From: an uncultured Elusimicrobia bacterium
GTDB taxonomy: Bacteria; Elusimicrobiota; Elusimicrobia; Elusimicrobiales; UBA9959
NCBI GenBank assembly: GCA_903879915.1
Contig: CAIRNJ010000074.1
Location: forward strand, 1 to 39,746
DNA length: 39,746 nucleotides
Direction of reading: 5' to 3'
This document shows, piece after piece, positions 32,436 through 39,746 of this stretch. How positions within the stretch are numbered: the stretch's first letter is position 1; each line of letters begins with the position of its first letter. The notes below the pieces were generated by a model. The model saw nothing but the letters and a program-made list of their open reading frames with translations. It searched no databases and was not told the origin of the DNA. The translations under genes were made by a program, and so were the position numbers.

Positions 32436-32933
32436 ATGGCTTCTGAATTCAGTTTCGACGTGGTTTCGAAAGTGGAGTACACCGTGGTGGACGAGGCTAT
32501 CGCCATCGCCATGAAGGAAGTGATCAACCGCTACGACTTCAAGGACTCGAAGTCGGAGATCAACTTCGACAAAAAGGCCAACACCATAATGCTGCAGTCG
32601 TCGGACGCCTACAAAGTGAAGGCCCTTTACGACGTGCTGCTGATGAAGATCTCCAAGCGCGGCCTGCCGGTGAAGAATTTCGAGCCGCAGAAGATAGAGA
32701 GCGCGCTGGGCGGCACGGCCAAGCAGGCGATAAAGGTGCAGCAGGGCATACCGCAGGAGAAAGCCAAGGAGATAGTGAAGGCCATCAAAGAGCAGAAGCT
32801 CAAGGCCAACACGTCGATACAGGGCGACACCCTGCGCGTCACTTCGAAGTCCAAGGACGAGCTGCAGAACGTGATGACGCTGCTGCGCGGCGGGGATTTC
32901 GGCCTGACCCTGCAGTTCGAGAACTACAGGTAG
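32436..32933 (+). CDS. YajQ-family nucleotide-binding protein
   Basis: 165 residues, the full YajQ length. Begins ASEFSFDVVSKVEYTVVDEA, then INRYDFKDSKSEI, ALYDVLLMKISKRG and a C-terminal IRVTSKSKDELQ-like strand (L-R-V-T-S-K-S-K-D-E-L-Q) with LRGGDFGLTLQFENYR-type end. Known members bind c-di-GMP or tRNA/GTP and act as small regulators. It has its own GGAGGA ribosome site and sits between hutU and hutI, separated by the 7-bp repeats. A metabolic link to histidine use is not shown; it may be a passenger. Confidence 0.93.
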   Translation: MASEFSFDVVSKVEYTVVDEAIAIAMKEVINRYDFKDSKSEINFDKKANTIMLQSSDAYKVKALYDVLLMKISKRGLPVKNFEPQKIESALGGTAKQAIKVQQGIPQEKAKEIVKAIKEQKLKANTSIQGDTLRVTSKSKDELQNVMTLLRGGDFGLTLQFENYR

Positions 32934-32975
32934 AGCGGGCGGCGGGTCCGGGGAAATTCGCCTTGCGGCGAGCTT

Positions 32976-34232
32976 ATGGCTATACTTTTTACTGGCATCA
33001 AACAGCTGCTGACCTTCGCCGGGGATAACGCCCCGCGCGCGGGGGCGGCCATGCGCGAGACCGGGCTGGTGACGAACGCCGCGGTGCTGGTGGACGGCGG
33101 CATTATCGCGGCCGCCGGGCCGCGCGCCGCGGTGGCCCGCCACCGCCTGGCAAAAAAAGCGCGGAAGATAGAAGTGAACGGGGTCTGCCTGCCCGGTTTC
33201 GTGGACAGCCATACCCACGCGGTGTTCGCGGAGCCGCGCCTGAAGGATTTTTCGATGCGCACCGCCGGCGCCTCCTACCAGGAGATAAAGGCCGCCGGCG
33301 GCGGTATTATTTCGAGCATAGGGGCGGTGCGCAGACAGCCGCTTAAAGCCATGGCCGGCCAGCTGGCCGCGCGGGCCGCGCGCTTCCTGGACTGCGGCAC
33401 CACCACCGCCGAGGTGAAGAGCGGCTACGGCCTGACGCTGGAGTCGGAGCTTAAAATGCTGCGGGCCGTGCGGGCGGCCGCGCGGCTGACGCCGCTGGAA
33501 ATGCTGCCCACCCTGCTGGCCGCGCACAGCGTGCCCCCGGAATTCAACGGCGACGCGCAGAAATACCTGGACTATGTTACGGCCGTGATCCTGCCGAAAG
33601 CGGCGGCCGAAAAACTGGCCGTTTTCGCCGATATCTTCTGCGAAAAGGGCTATTTCACTCCGGAGCAGACCACGAGCTATCTGAAAGCGGCCCGCCGGCT
33701 GGGCCTGCTCCCCAAGGTGCATTCCGAACAGCTTTCCAACTACGGCGGTACGCGCGCCGGGGCCGCGGCCGGGGCCGTCAGCGCCGACCACGCCGACCAT
33801 GTTTACGCCGGGGATATCGGCGCCCTGCGCGACGCCGGGACCATTGCGACGCTGCTGCCGGCCTCTAATTTCTATCTTGGCCTTGCAAAATACCCGCCGG
33901 CGCGCGAGCTGATAGCCGAGGGCGTGCCCGTGGCGCTGGCCACCGATTTCAACCCCGGCACCTGTCCCTGCTGGAACATGCAGTTCGTGCTGGCGGCCGC
34001 CTGCACGCATTGCGCCATGACGCCGGAGGAGGCGCTGTGCGCCGCCACGGTGAACGGCGCGTGGGCGCTGGGCATAGGCGACCGGGCGGGCTCCGTGGCG
34101 CCGGGCAGGCAGGCCGACCTGGCTTTCTTCGCCGCCGGCGATTACAGGGAGCTTTGTTATTACTTCGGCGCCAACCAGTGCGTGCTGACGGTAAAGAAAG
34201 GGAAGATAGTGCAGAAAGGAAATACGGCATGA
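32976..34232 (+). CDS. hutI: Imidazolonepropionase
   Basis: 418 residues. It hydrolyses imidazolone propionate to formiminoglutamate, the FtcD substrate. Amidohydrolase motifs are present: FVDSHTHAVF for the metal ligands, KVHSEQLSNYGG, the SADHADHV segment and LATDFNPGTCPCWNM. No clear ribosome site is seen before the ATG. Its stop overlaps the following HAD gene by 4 bp (ATGA). With HutH, HutU and FtcD it completes the route to glutamate. Confidence 0.96.
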   Translation: MAILFTGIKQLLTFAGDNAPRAGAAMRETGLVTNAAVLVDGGIIAAAGPRAAVARHRLAKKARKIEVNGVCLPGFVDSHTHAVFAEPRLKDFSMRTAGASYQEIKAAGGGIISSIGAVRRQPLKAMAGQLAARAARFLDCGTTTAEVKSGYGLTLESELKMLRAVRAAARLTPLEMLPTLLAAHSVPPEFNGDAQKYLDYVTAVILPKAAAEKLAVFADIFCEKGYFTPEQTTSYLKAARRLGLLPKVHSEQLSNYGGTRAGAAAGAVSADHADHVYAGDIGALRDAGTIATLLPASNFYLGLAKYPPARELIAEGVPVALATDFNPGTCPCWNMQFVLAAACTHCAMTPEEALCAATVNGAWALGIGDRAGSVAPGRQADLAFFAAGDYRELCYYFGANQCVLTVKKGKIVQKGNTA

Positions 34233-35074
34233 AGATCATCCTTTTCGACATAGACGGCACGCTGGTCAACGCGGGAGGCGCGGGCGCGCGGGCGCTCAAT
34301 CACGCGGTGGAAGCCATGACCGGCCATCCGGAGGCCTGCCAGTCCTTCCAGCTGCAGGGCGCCACCGACAAGGCCAATTTCGAGAACGCTTTCAGGGCCG
34401 GCGCCGGCCGCAAGCCCTCTAAAAAGGAACTGGCCGAGCTCACGCGCAGGTACGTGGCCCGCCTGCCGGCCGAAGTGCTGGCTTCCGTAAAGGCCAGAAA
34501 ATACATGAAGGTCAAGGGTGTTGAAAAGTTCCTTGGAAAACTTTCCGGCCGCAGGAACGTTATGGTAGGCCTCGGCACCGGCAACCTTAAAGAGGGGGCC
34601 TTCATAAAACTGGAGCCGTCAGGCCTGCTGAAGCATTTCGCTTTCGGCGGCTACGGCTGCGATTCTCATCACAGGAGCCTGGTGCTGGAAAAGGCGGTGG
34701 AGCGGGCGTCGAAAATAGCCGGGACGGAGATAAAGAAAGGCGAGGTTTACGTTATAGGCGACACGCACAGGGACGTGGAAGCCGCCAAAGAGGCCGGCTA
34801 CCATTCCGGGGCCGTGCTGGACGGGTTCGGGGACGAACGGGAGATAATGCGTTCGAACCCTGAGCTGATAGCAAGGAATTTTTCGGATATGAGCCCCTGG
34901 TTCATCTGGCTGGGCCTTGAAAAAGACCCCAAAGGGGTGCGCCGCGGCACTTATATCTGCCCGGATTCGCCCATAGAGCACGCCCATTACGGGCGCACCG
35001 GGGCCGACCTCAAGGATATAGACGACCGGATGAAGCAGCTGCGGAACGCTAAAAGGAAAGTTACAGGCCGGTAA
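34229..35074 (+). CDS. HAD-superfamily phosphatase (phosphoglycolate phosphatase-like)
   Basis: 281 residues from ATG 34229, overlapping the hutI stop. Motif I is FDIDGTLV (nucleophile D7, general acid D9), motif II LGTGN, motif III Lys, and motif IV VIGDTHRDVEAAKEAG. Phosphoglycolate- or sugar-phosphate-type dephosphorylation is expected. About 60 C-terminal residues beyond the usual fold (from about 220) are rich in charged residues and hold DSPIEHAHYGRTGADLK, not recognised. Coupled to HutI and followed after 12 bp by the SIS protein, so a sugar-phosphate salvage step is plausible. Confidence 0.85.
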   Translation: MKIILFDIDGTLVNAGGAGARALNHAVEAMTGHPEACQSFQLQGATDKANFENAFRAGAGRKPSKKELAELTRRYVARLPAEVLASVKARKYMKVKGVEKFLGKLSGRRNVMVGLGTGNLKEGAFIKLEPSGLLKHFAFGGYGCDSHHRSLVLEKAVERASKIAGTEIKKGEVYVIGDTHRDVEAAKEAGYHSGAVLDGFGDEREIMRSNPELIARNFSDMSPWFIWLGLEKDPKGVRRGTYICPDSPIEHAHYGRTGADLKDIDDRMKQLRNAKRKVTGR

Positions 35075-35086
35075 ACGGCTGAATTT

Positions 35087-36091
35087 ATGAAAATAGAAGA
35101 AACACTCACCGCAAAGGATATCCGGGAGATACCTGAGCTGCTGGAAAAGTTCTCGGCCGGGGCCGGCAGCCTGAAGGCTTCGGCCATACGCTCCAAAGAC
35201 AAGGTGGTTTACCTGGTGGGCCGCGGCTCTTCCGGCAACGCCACTCTCTTCGCGAAATATATATGGGAAACTTACGCGGGAACTATAACTAACTTTATCC
35301 ACCCGCATTCTATCTTTGAGGCGGCCAGGCCGCTTAATTTCAAAGGCCAGGCCGTGTGGGCTTTTTCCCAGTCCGGGAAAAGCCCGGATATAGTGGCCTG
35401 CCTGGAAAAACTGACCGGTTGGGGGGCCCGCGGCACAGCCGTCACCAATGAGGCGGATCTTTCCAAGAATCCCCTGGCGCGCCTGGCCGGCCGCCATATC
35501 CTGCTGTCGGGGTCGCCCGAACTGCCGGTGGCCGCCACGAAAAGCTTCATACTGCAGCTCTGGGCCGTGCTTTGGACCGCCCAGGTCTGGAGCGGCTGTT
35601 TCAAGGACAGTGATTTCACGGATACCGTAAAACTGGCCAGGAAACTGGTAAACGCCCCTTTCCGGCAGGCTTCTCAGGGTTTTTTTAAGCAGGTTAAGAA
35701 GGCGCAGATGATAGGTTTCGTGGGCCGCGGGCCATATAACGCCGTAGCCGACGATTCCGCGCTTAAGTTCAGGGAAATGGCGAAGGCTCACGCGCTGGGG
35801 TATTCCGCGGCGGAATTCCTCCATGGCCCCGTGGGCGCCTATACCCGCAGGGACTTCGTTTTCCTGCTGAACCCGGGCGGAGCCCTGCCGGAAGACCTGC
35901 TGAAGGTCAGAAAAGCGCTGGATGAGCGGGGTACCCCGTACCGGATAGTTACGCAAAAAAGGGGTAAATACCCCTTTAATTGCCTGCTTACGGATATAGA
36001 GTTTAAGCTCCTGGCGCTTAACCTGGCCCAAGCGCGCGGTTTGAACCCGGACAGGCCGAGGGGCCTGAAAAAAGTGACGCTGACGTTTTGA
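35087..36091 (+). CDS. SIS-domain sugar-phosphate isomerase/deaminase-like protein
   Basis: 334 residues with two SIS domains (about 25-160 and 195-310), the arrangement of the GlmS C-terminal half and AgaS/FrlB-type proteins. Key segments are VGRGSSGNATLFAKYIWE, FSQSGKSPDIVACLE and EFLHGPVGAY, the last carrying the Glu and His typical of ketose/aldose isomerisation and deglycation. There is no glutaminase domain. It may act on an amino- or keto-sugar phosphate, for example deglycating fructosamine phosphates. The HAD neighbour would fit. Substrate unknown. Confidence 0.85.
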   Translation: MKIEETLTAKDIREIPELLEKFSAGAGSLKASAIRSKDKVVYLVGRGSSGNATLFAKYIWETYAGTITNFIHPHSIFEAARPLNFKGQAVWAFSQSGKSPDIVACLEKLTGWGARGTAVTNEADLSKNPLARLAGRHILLSGSPELPVAATKSFILQLWAVLWTAQVWSGCFKDSDFTDTVKLARKLVNAPFRQASQGFFKQVKKAQMIGFVGRGPYNAVADDSALKFREMAKAHALGYSAAEFLHGPVGAYTRRDFVFLLNPGGALPEDLLKVRKALDERGTPYRIVTQKRGKYPFNCLLTDIEFKLLALNLAQARGLNPDRPRGLKKVTLTF

Positions 36092-36096
36092 CTTTT

Positions 36097-36135
36097 GGCG
36101 GTGATAACACGCTAAAACGCGTGTTACTAGCCGCC
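36097..36135. terminator. Hairpin between the SIS gene and the next promoter
   Basis: TAACACGC (36105-36112) and GCGTGTTA (36119-36126) form an 8-bp stem with a TAAAAC loop; outside an internal loop, GGCGG (36097-36101) pairs with CCGCC (36131-36135). No T-tract follows, so it may end transcription weakly or protect the 3' end. It directly adjoins the TTGACA of the next promoter. Confidence 0.6.
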
Positions 36136-36137
36136 TC

Positions 36138-36165
36138 TTGACATAACTATAATATCACTTATAAT
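36138..36165 (+). promoter_or_regulatory. Near-consensus promoter of the giant repeat protein
   Basis: TTGACA (36138-36143), a 16-bp AT-rich spacer and TATAAT (36160-36165). Both hexamers are perfect. It is the strongest promoter in the window and drives the gene starting at 36299. Confidence 0.85.
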
Positions 36166-36171
36166 ATACGC

Positions 36172-36298
36172 AACGTGATTAACGGGCACACGGAGAGCCG
36201 CGCCTGTTATCTTGTTTGCTCTGCCATTCTGACAGGTATCGTGCGGAATCCGGGAAATAGAATTTTCTACAGTGATCTGAGTCATTCCAGGAGGTTGT
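36172..36298 (+). promoter_or_regulatory. Long 5' leader of the giant repeat protein
   Basis: About 127 nt separate the expected start from the GTG. AACGGGC (about 36180) can pair with GCCTGTT about 15 nt later (seven pairs, one G-U). CAGGAGGT (36288-36295) is a very strong ribosome site 3 nt from the GTG. The leader shows no recognised riboswitch. It may hold an RNA-level control element. Confidence 0.45.
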
Positions 36299-39200
36299 GT
36301 GCCGCGCAGGGAGGATACCTCTTTTTCCGAAGAACCGGGCAGCGGGCCCGGGTCCGGAGGGGTGCGTCTTCCCGGCAGCGGCGGCTGCATCTCCAGGGGC
36401 AGGGAGCTGCTGCGCCGCTTCGGGCTCTGGCGGACGCTGTGTGTTATTGTCACCTGCTTCTTCGTGCTGTCCATCCTTCCGCCCGGCTTCTCTTCGGCCG
36501 GCCTTCATTTCGGCCTCATTTCCGCCGTTAAAAGCAAAGTCAAGGAGCTCGGGAAAAAGGTCAGGGCCCATACGACCCCCGGTTTCCTGGCCGCGGTCGC
36601 TCTTTCTACCGGTTCCATACAGCTGACCTGGCAGGATACCGCCAAGGACGAGACCGGCTTCGGCATAGAGCGTAAGACCACCGCTTCGGGAACCTATGCC
36701 CAGATCACCATCACTCCGCCCAATACGGTCGGCTATATCGACAAAGGGCTGAGCGAAGGGACCACCTACTACTACCGCGTCCGGTCCTATACGCCGGTAG
36801 GCTGGTCCAATTATTCCAATGAAGCGGCGGCCACCACCAAGCGCAAGGCAGGAGGCGGAGGGAATGGCGGCGGCGACAAGCCGGCACCGCAGATAAGCTC
36901 CCTTACCGCCGACCCGATGGTGATCTCCACAGGAGGCGTTACCACCGTAACCTGCAGCGCCTCCGACCCGGACGATAACGATCCGCTGTTCTACACCTGG
37001 ACGGCCGCGGACGGCGCTTTTTCCAACACCGACAAATATCAGACTGTCTGGACCGCGCCGATAGTGATAGGGACCTACACCATAAGCTGCGAGGTTTCCG
37101 ACGGCGAGGGGGGGACGACGCAGGCCGCCGTTACCGTCTGGGTGGCCACCGGGCCCGTGATAATGTCGCTCACTCCCGACCCCTCCAGGGTGCAGACCGG
37201 GAATACTTCCAAGGTAACGTGCTCCGCCCTTTCTCCCGCGCCCGGAGACCTGACGTACACCTGGTCGGCCACGGGCGGACAGGTGGGAGGTACGGACTCC
37301 AAAGCGGTATGGACGGCGCCGAACTCTACCGGGACCTACTCAATAACCTGCAAAGTGACCGACAGCAGGAACAGTTCGGTGTGGGAGAGCACCACCGTAG
37401 TGGTGAATAATCTGTCGATAACGTCGCTGACCGCCGATCCGGTCGGCGTCTATCCGCTGGCTGTTTCTACCATAACCTGTTCAGCTACCGACAACGGCGA
37501 CCCCGCGGACCTGGAATATACGTGGACGGCTACCAGCGGCACGATAACCGGCAGCGGCCCGGAAGTGAAATGGACCGCGCCGGCCTCGACGTTCACGTTC
37601 AGCACGTACAGCATCACCTGCCAGGTGGACGACCATGCGCCCGGCGGCAAGCAGAGCAAGAACGTGGACGTCTGGGTAGCCAGCGCCCCGGTCATATTCA
37701 CTGTCATCCCCGGTAAGGCCAGGGTCTCTACCGGCACCTTAACGAACATAGTGTGCGTGGCTACTACGCCGGCGCCAGGCCTGCTGACGTATGACTGGAC
37801 GGCCACGGGCGGGACCGTGGGTTCCTCCAGTTTCCACACTTCCACCCTTTCCTGGATCGCGCCCGACTCTACCGGCACATACTACGTAACCTGCGCGGTG
37901 ACGGACACCAATGGCGGCACGGTGTGGCAAAGCACGCGCATAGTGGTGAACAATCTGATGATAACGTCGCTTACCGCCGATCCGGTCGGCGTCTATCCTC
38001 TGGCCGTCTCTACCGTGACCTGCCTCGTCAACGACCTGGGCAATCTCAGCGATCTGACGTATACGTGGACGGCCACCAGCGGCACGATAACCGGCAGCGG
38101 CTCCGTGGTGAAATGGACCGCGCCCGATCCCGGCATAGCGTACAGCACCTACGGCATTACCTGCCAGGTGGACGACCATGCGGACGGCGGCATGCAGAGC
38201 AAGAACGTGGACGTCTGGGTGGCCAGCGCCCCGGTGATAGAGTCGGTCACGCCCAATAAGCTCAGGGTGTCTACCGGAACTTTGGTCACCGCGGTGTGCG
38301 TGGCCAGCTCCCCGGCGCCCGGCCCGCTGACGTACAGCTGGTCGGCTGCCAGCGGCACGCTCAGCGGCACCGGCAAGACCTTCGCCTGGACGGCGCCCAC
38401 GTCTACCGGTACCTACGACCTTACCTGCAGGGTGACGGACCTCAATGGCGGCGAGGTATGGCAAAGCACGCGCGTCGTGGTCAACAACCTGGTGATAGTT
38501 TCGCTGACGGCCAAGCCGGTGGGCGTAGTGCCTTTCAACGTGTCCACTGTAACGTGCGTGGCCAAGGACCTGGGCGACCTCGGCCGGCTGACCTATAAAT
38601 GGACGTATACCGGCGGCACGGTCAGCGGCAGCGTCAGCAGCTCGACGCTGTACTGGACGGCGCCCGATCCCGGCGTGGCGTACAGCACCTACGGCATCAC
38701 CTGCCAGGTGGACGATCACGAGCCCGGCGGCATGCAGAGCAAGAACGTCGACGTCTGGGTGGCCAGCGGCCCGGTCATAGATTCCGTCACGCCCGATAAA
38801 CCCAGGGTGTCTACCGGCACTTTGGTCACCGCGGTGTGCGTTGCCACCTCGCCCGTTGCCGGCCTGACGTACTCCTGGACGGCTACCGGCGGCACGGCCA
38901 GCGGCAGCGGCGATACGTTCGCCTGGACGGCGCCAACGTCTACCGGCACTTACGACCTTACCTGCACGGCGACGGACGGCAATAACATTACTGTGTGGAA
39001 GAGCACGCGCGTCGTGGTGAACAATCTGGTGATAGTTTTGCTGACGGCCAAGCCGCCGGGCGTGATGCCTTTGGACGTATCCACCATAACGTGCGTGGCT
39101 AAGGACCTGGGCAACCTCGGCCGGCTGACCTACACCTGGACCTACAGCGGCGGCACGGTGAACGGCAGCTCTACCACTCCGACGCTGTACTGGGTGGCGC

Positions 39201-39746
39201 CCAATCCCGGCGTGGCGTACAGCACCTACGGCATCACCTGCCAGGTGGACGACCATGAGCCCGGCGGCATGCAGAGCAAGAACGTGGAAGTCTGGGTGGC
39301 CAGCGGCCCGGTCATAGATTCCGTCACGCCCGATAAACCCAGGGTGTCTACCGGCACTTTGGTGACCGCGGTGTGCGTGGCAACCTCTCCGGCGGCCGGC
39401 CCCCTGCTCTACGAGTGGACGGCCACCAGCGGCACCGCCAGCGGCACCGGCGACACGTTCGCCTGGACGGCGCCAACGTCTACCGGCACCTACGACCTTA
39501 CCTGTACGGTGACCGACGGCAACGGCAATAAAGTCTGGCAAAGCACCACCGTGGTGGTGAATAATCTGATGATAGTTTCGCTGACGGCCAAGCCTACGGG
39601 CGTGGTGCCTTTGGACGTATCCACCATAACGTGCTCGGCCAAAGACCTGGGGGATATGGGCCGGCTGGTCTACAGCTGGACCTACAGCGGCGGCTCGGTC
39701 AACGGCAGCGTCAGCAGCCCGACGCTGTACTGGGTGGCGCCGGATC
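36299..39746 (+). CDS. Giant secreted/surface protein: FnIII plus Ig-like repeats (3' end outside window)
   Basis: At least 1149 residues, open at the right edge. Start is GTG 36299, next to the AGGAGG at 36289; an in-frame stop lies at 36278. Order: Gly/Arg-rich head (1-45), a hydrophobic signal or anchor segment (about 46-70), a fibronectin-III domain (about 100-180 with ITPPNTVGYIDKGL and TYYYRVRSY), a Gly-rich linker (KAGGGGNGGGDKP), then repeated beta-sandwich domains of about 90 residues. These alternate between two types, one with VSTGTLVTAVCVA, the other with STYGITCQVDDHE and QSKNVDVWVAS. Each domain keeps two Cys. Likely extracellular adhesion or a surface fibre. Confidence 0.9.
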   Translation, partial: MPRREDTSFSEEPGSGPGSGGVRLPGSGGCISRGRELLRRFGLWRTLCVIVTCFFVLSILPPGFSSAGLHFGLISAVKSKVKELGKKVRAHTTPGFLAAVALSTGSIQLTWQDTAKDETGFGIERKTTASGTYAQITITPPNTVGYIDKGLSEGTTYYYRVRSYTPVGWSNYSNEAAATTKRKAGGGGNGGGDKPAPQISSLTADPMVISTGGVTTVTCSASDPDDNDPLFYTWTAADGAFSNTDKYQTVWTAPIVIGTYTISCEVSDGEGGTTQAAVTVWVATGPVIMSLTPDPSRVQTGNTSKVTCSALSPAPGDLTYTWSATGGQVGGTDSKAVWTAPNSTGTYSITCKVTDSRNSSVWESTTVVVNNLSITSLTADPVGVYPLAVSTITCSATDNGDPADLEYTWTATSGTITGSGPEVKWTAPASTFTFSTYSITCQVDDHAPGGKQSKNVDVWVASAPVIFTVIPGKARVSTGTLTNIVCVATTPAPGLLTYDWTATGGTVGSSSFHTSTLSWIAPDSTGTYYVTCAVTDTNGGTVWQSTRIVVNNLMITSLTADPVGVYPLAVSTVTCLVNDLGNLSDLTYTWTATSGTITGSGSVVKWTAPDPGIAYSTYGITCQVDDHADGGMQSKNVDVWVASAPVIESVTPNKLRVSTGTLVTAVCVASSPAPGPLTYSWSAASGTLSGTGKTFAWTAPTSTGTYDLTCRVTDLNGGEVWQSTRVVVNNLVIVSLTAKPVGVVPFNVSTVTCVAKDLGDLGRLTYKWTYTGGTVSGSVSSSTLYWTAPDPGVAYSTYGITCQVDDHEPGGMQSKNVDVWVASGPVIDSVTPDKPRVSTGTLVTAVCVATSPVAGLTYSWTATGGTASGSGDTFAWTAPTSTGTYDLTCTATDGNNITVWKSTRVVVNNLVIVLLTAKPPGVMPLDVSTITCVAKDLGNLGRLTYTWTYSGGTVNGSSTTPTLYWVAPNPGVAYSTYGITCQVDDHEPGGMQSKNVEVWVASGPVIDSVTPDKPRVSTGTLVTAVCVATSPAAGPLLYEWTATSGTASGTGDTFAWTAPTSTGTYDLTCTVTDGNGNKVWQSTTVVVNNLMIVSLTAKPTGVVPLDVSTITCSAKDLGDMGRLVYSWTYSGGSVNGSVSSPTLYWVAPD
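37403..39746 (+). repeat. Tandem 534-543 bp super-repeats encoding paired Ig-like domains
   Basis: Super-repeats begin at 37403, 37946, 38480, 39017 and 39557 (the last cut by the window). Lengths are 543, 534, 537 and 540 bp, all multiples of three, giving 178-181 residues. Each starts at the V-V-N-N-L boundary. The copies at 38480 and later are closer to each other than to the first two (for example LTAKP in place of LTADP), pointing to recent duplication towards the right. Confidence 0.92.

Noticed and set aside
36166-36298. Riboswitch (c-di-GMP type) in the leader of the giant gene
   Set aside because: Some pairing is possible, but none of the conserved cores I know for that class could be matched.
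37739-39541. 600-codon open frame on the minus strand across the super-repeats
   Set aside because: It exists because the repeats are near-identical and GC-rich. The plus frame has a promoter, ribosome site, signal segment and Ig-like domains; the minus frame has only repeated H/G/R-rich sequence.

Overview
The window reads as part of a GC-rich bacterial chromosome with a diderm cell plan: it encodes a lipobox lipoprotein, a beta-barrel-like exported protein and several signal peptides. Coding is dense, genes sit in tight co-directional runs, and ATA isoleucine codons are unusually common for such GC-rich DNA. No 16S gene or marker set is present, so taxonomy is inference. The gene mix (a sugar-phosphate microcompartment, histidine fermentation genes, bifurcating-type ETF) would suit an anaerobic or facultative heterotroph, for example from an Elusimicrobiota-like lineage.

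Region 1 (1-3065) is accessory DNA, AT-richer at its left edge. It holds a 22-bp tandem repeat, a small membrane protein, an exported beta-barrel-like protein, an AbrB/PIN toxin-antitoxin pair, a solitary AbiEi-type antitoxin with its own promoter and operator-like inverted repeat, and a perfect 26-bp hairpin of REP/MITE character.

Region 2 (3084-10065) is a bacterial microcompartment (BMC) operon of the sugar-phosphate-utilising (SPU) kind: triosephosphate isomerase, PduL, BMC-H, BMC-P, acylating aldehyde dehydrogenase, BMC-T, RpiB-like protein, BMC-P, BMC-P, DeoC, BMC-H and an 81-residue protein with a EutQ/EutT-N-like segment. The implied chemistry is deoxyribose-5-phosphate to glyceraldehyde-3-phosphate plus acetaldehyde (DeoC), acetaldehyde to acetyl-CoA (AldDH), acetyl-CoA to acetyl-phosphate (PduL), and glyceraldehyde-3-phosphate to DHAP (TPI). 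No alcohol dehydrogenase or other NADH sink is visible. Points of interest are an RpiB homologue whose catalytic-Cys motif is replaced, a DeoC with an encapsulation-peptide-like helix and a five-Cys linker, the small terminal protein, and arrays of degenerate 7-bp repeats upstream of all three pentamer (BMC-P) genes.

Region 3 (10145-18124) holds envelope and housekeeping genes: a large TPR protein, two paralogous secreted proteins of unknown function, a Pif1 helicase with a WYL-like C-terminus, a PAS protein, a CsgG/LpoB-like lipoprotein with a TPR partner, and an M28 peptidase. Between the last two lies an apparent small RNA gene with its own promoter, two hairpins and a terminator.

Region 4 (18172-36091) is a long histidine-utilisation run: FtcD, then acyl-CoA dehydrogenase-EtfB-EtfA (EtfA with a 2[4Fe-4S] ferredoxin domain), a histidine kinase, a CHASE2 adenylate cyclase, a DUF3307 protein, a DnaQ-like exonuclease, HutH, HutU, YajQ, HutI, a HAD phosphatase and a SIS protein. 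Histidine to glutamate is complete. The ETF module points to a linked acyl-CoA reduction step.

Region 5 (36097-39746) begins with a hairpin and a near-consensus promoter, then one very large surface or secreted protein (FnIII domain followed by about 537-bp super-repeats of paired Ig-like domains) that runs off the right end.
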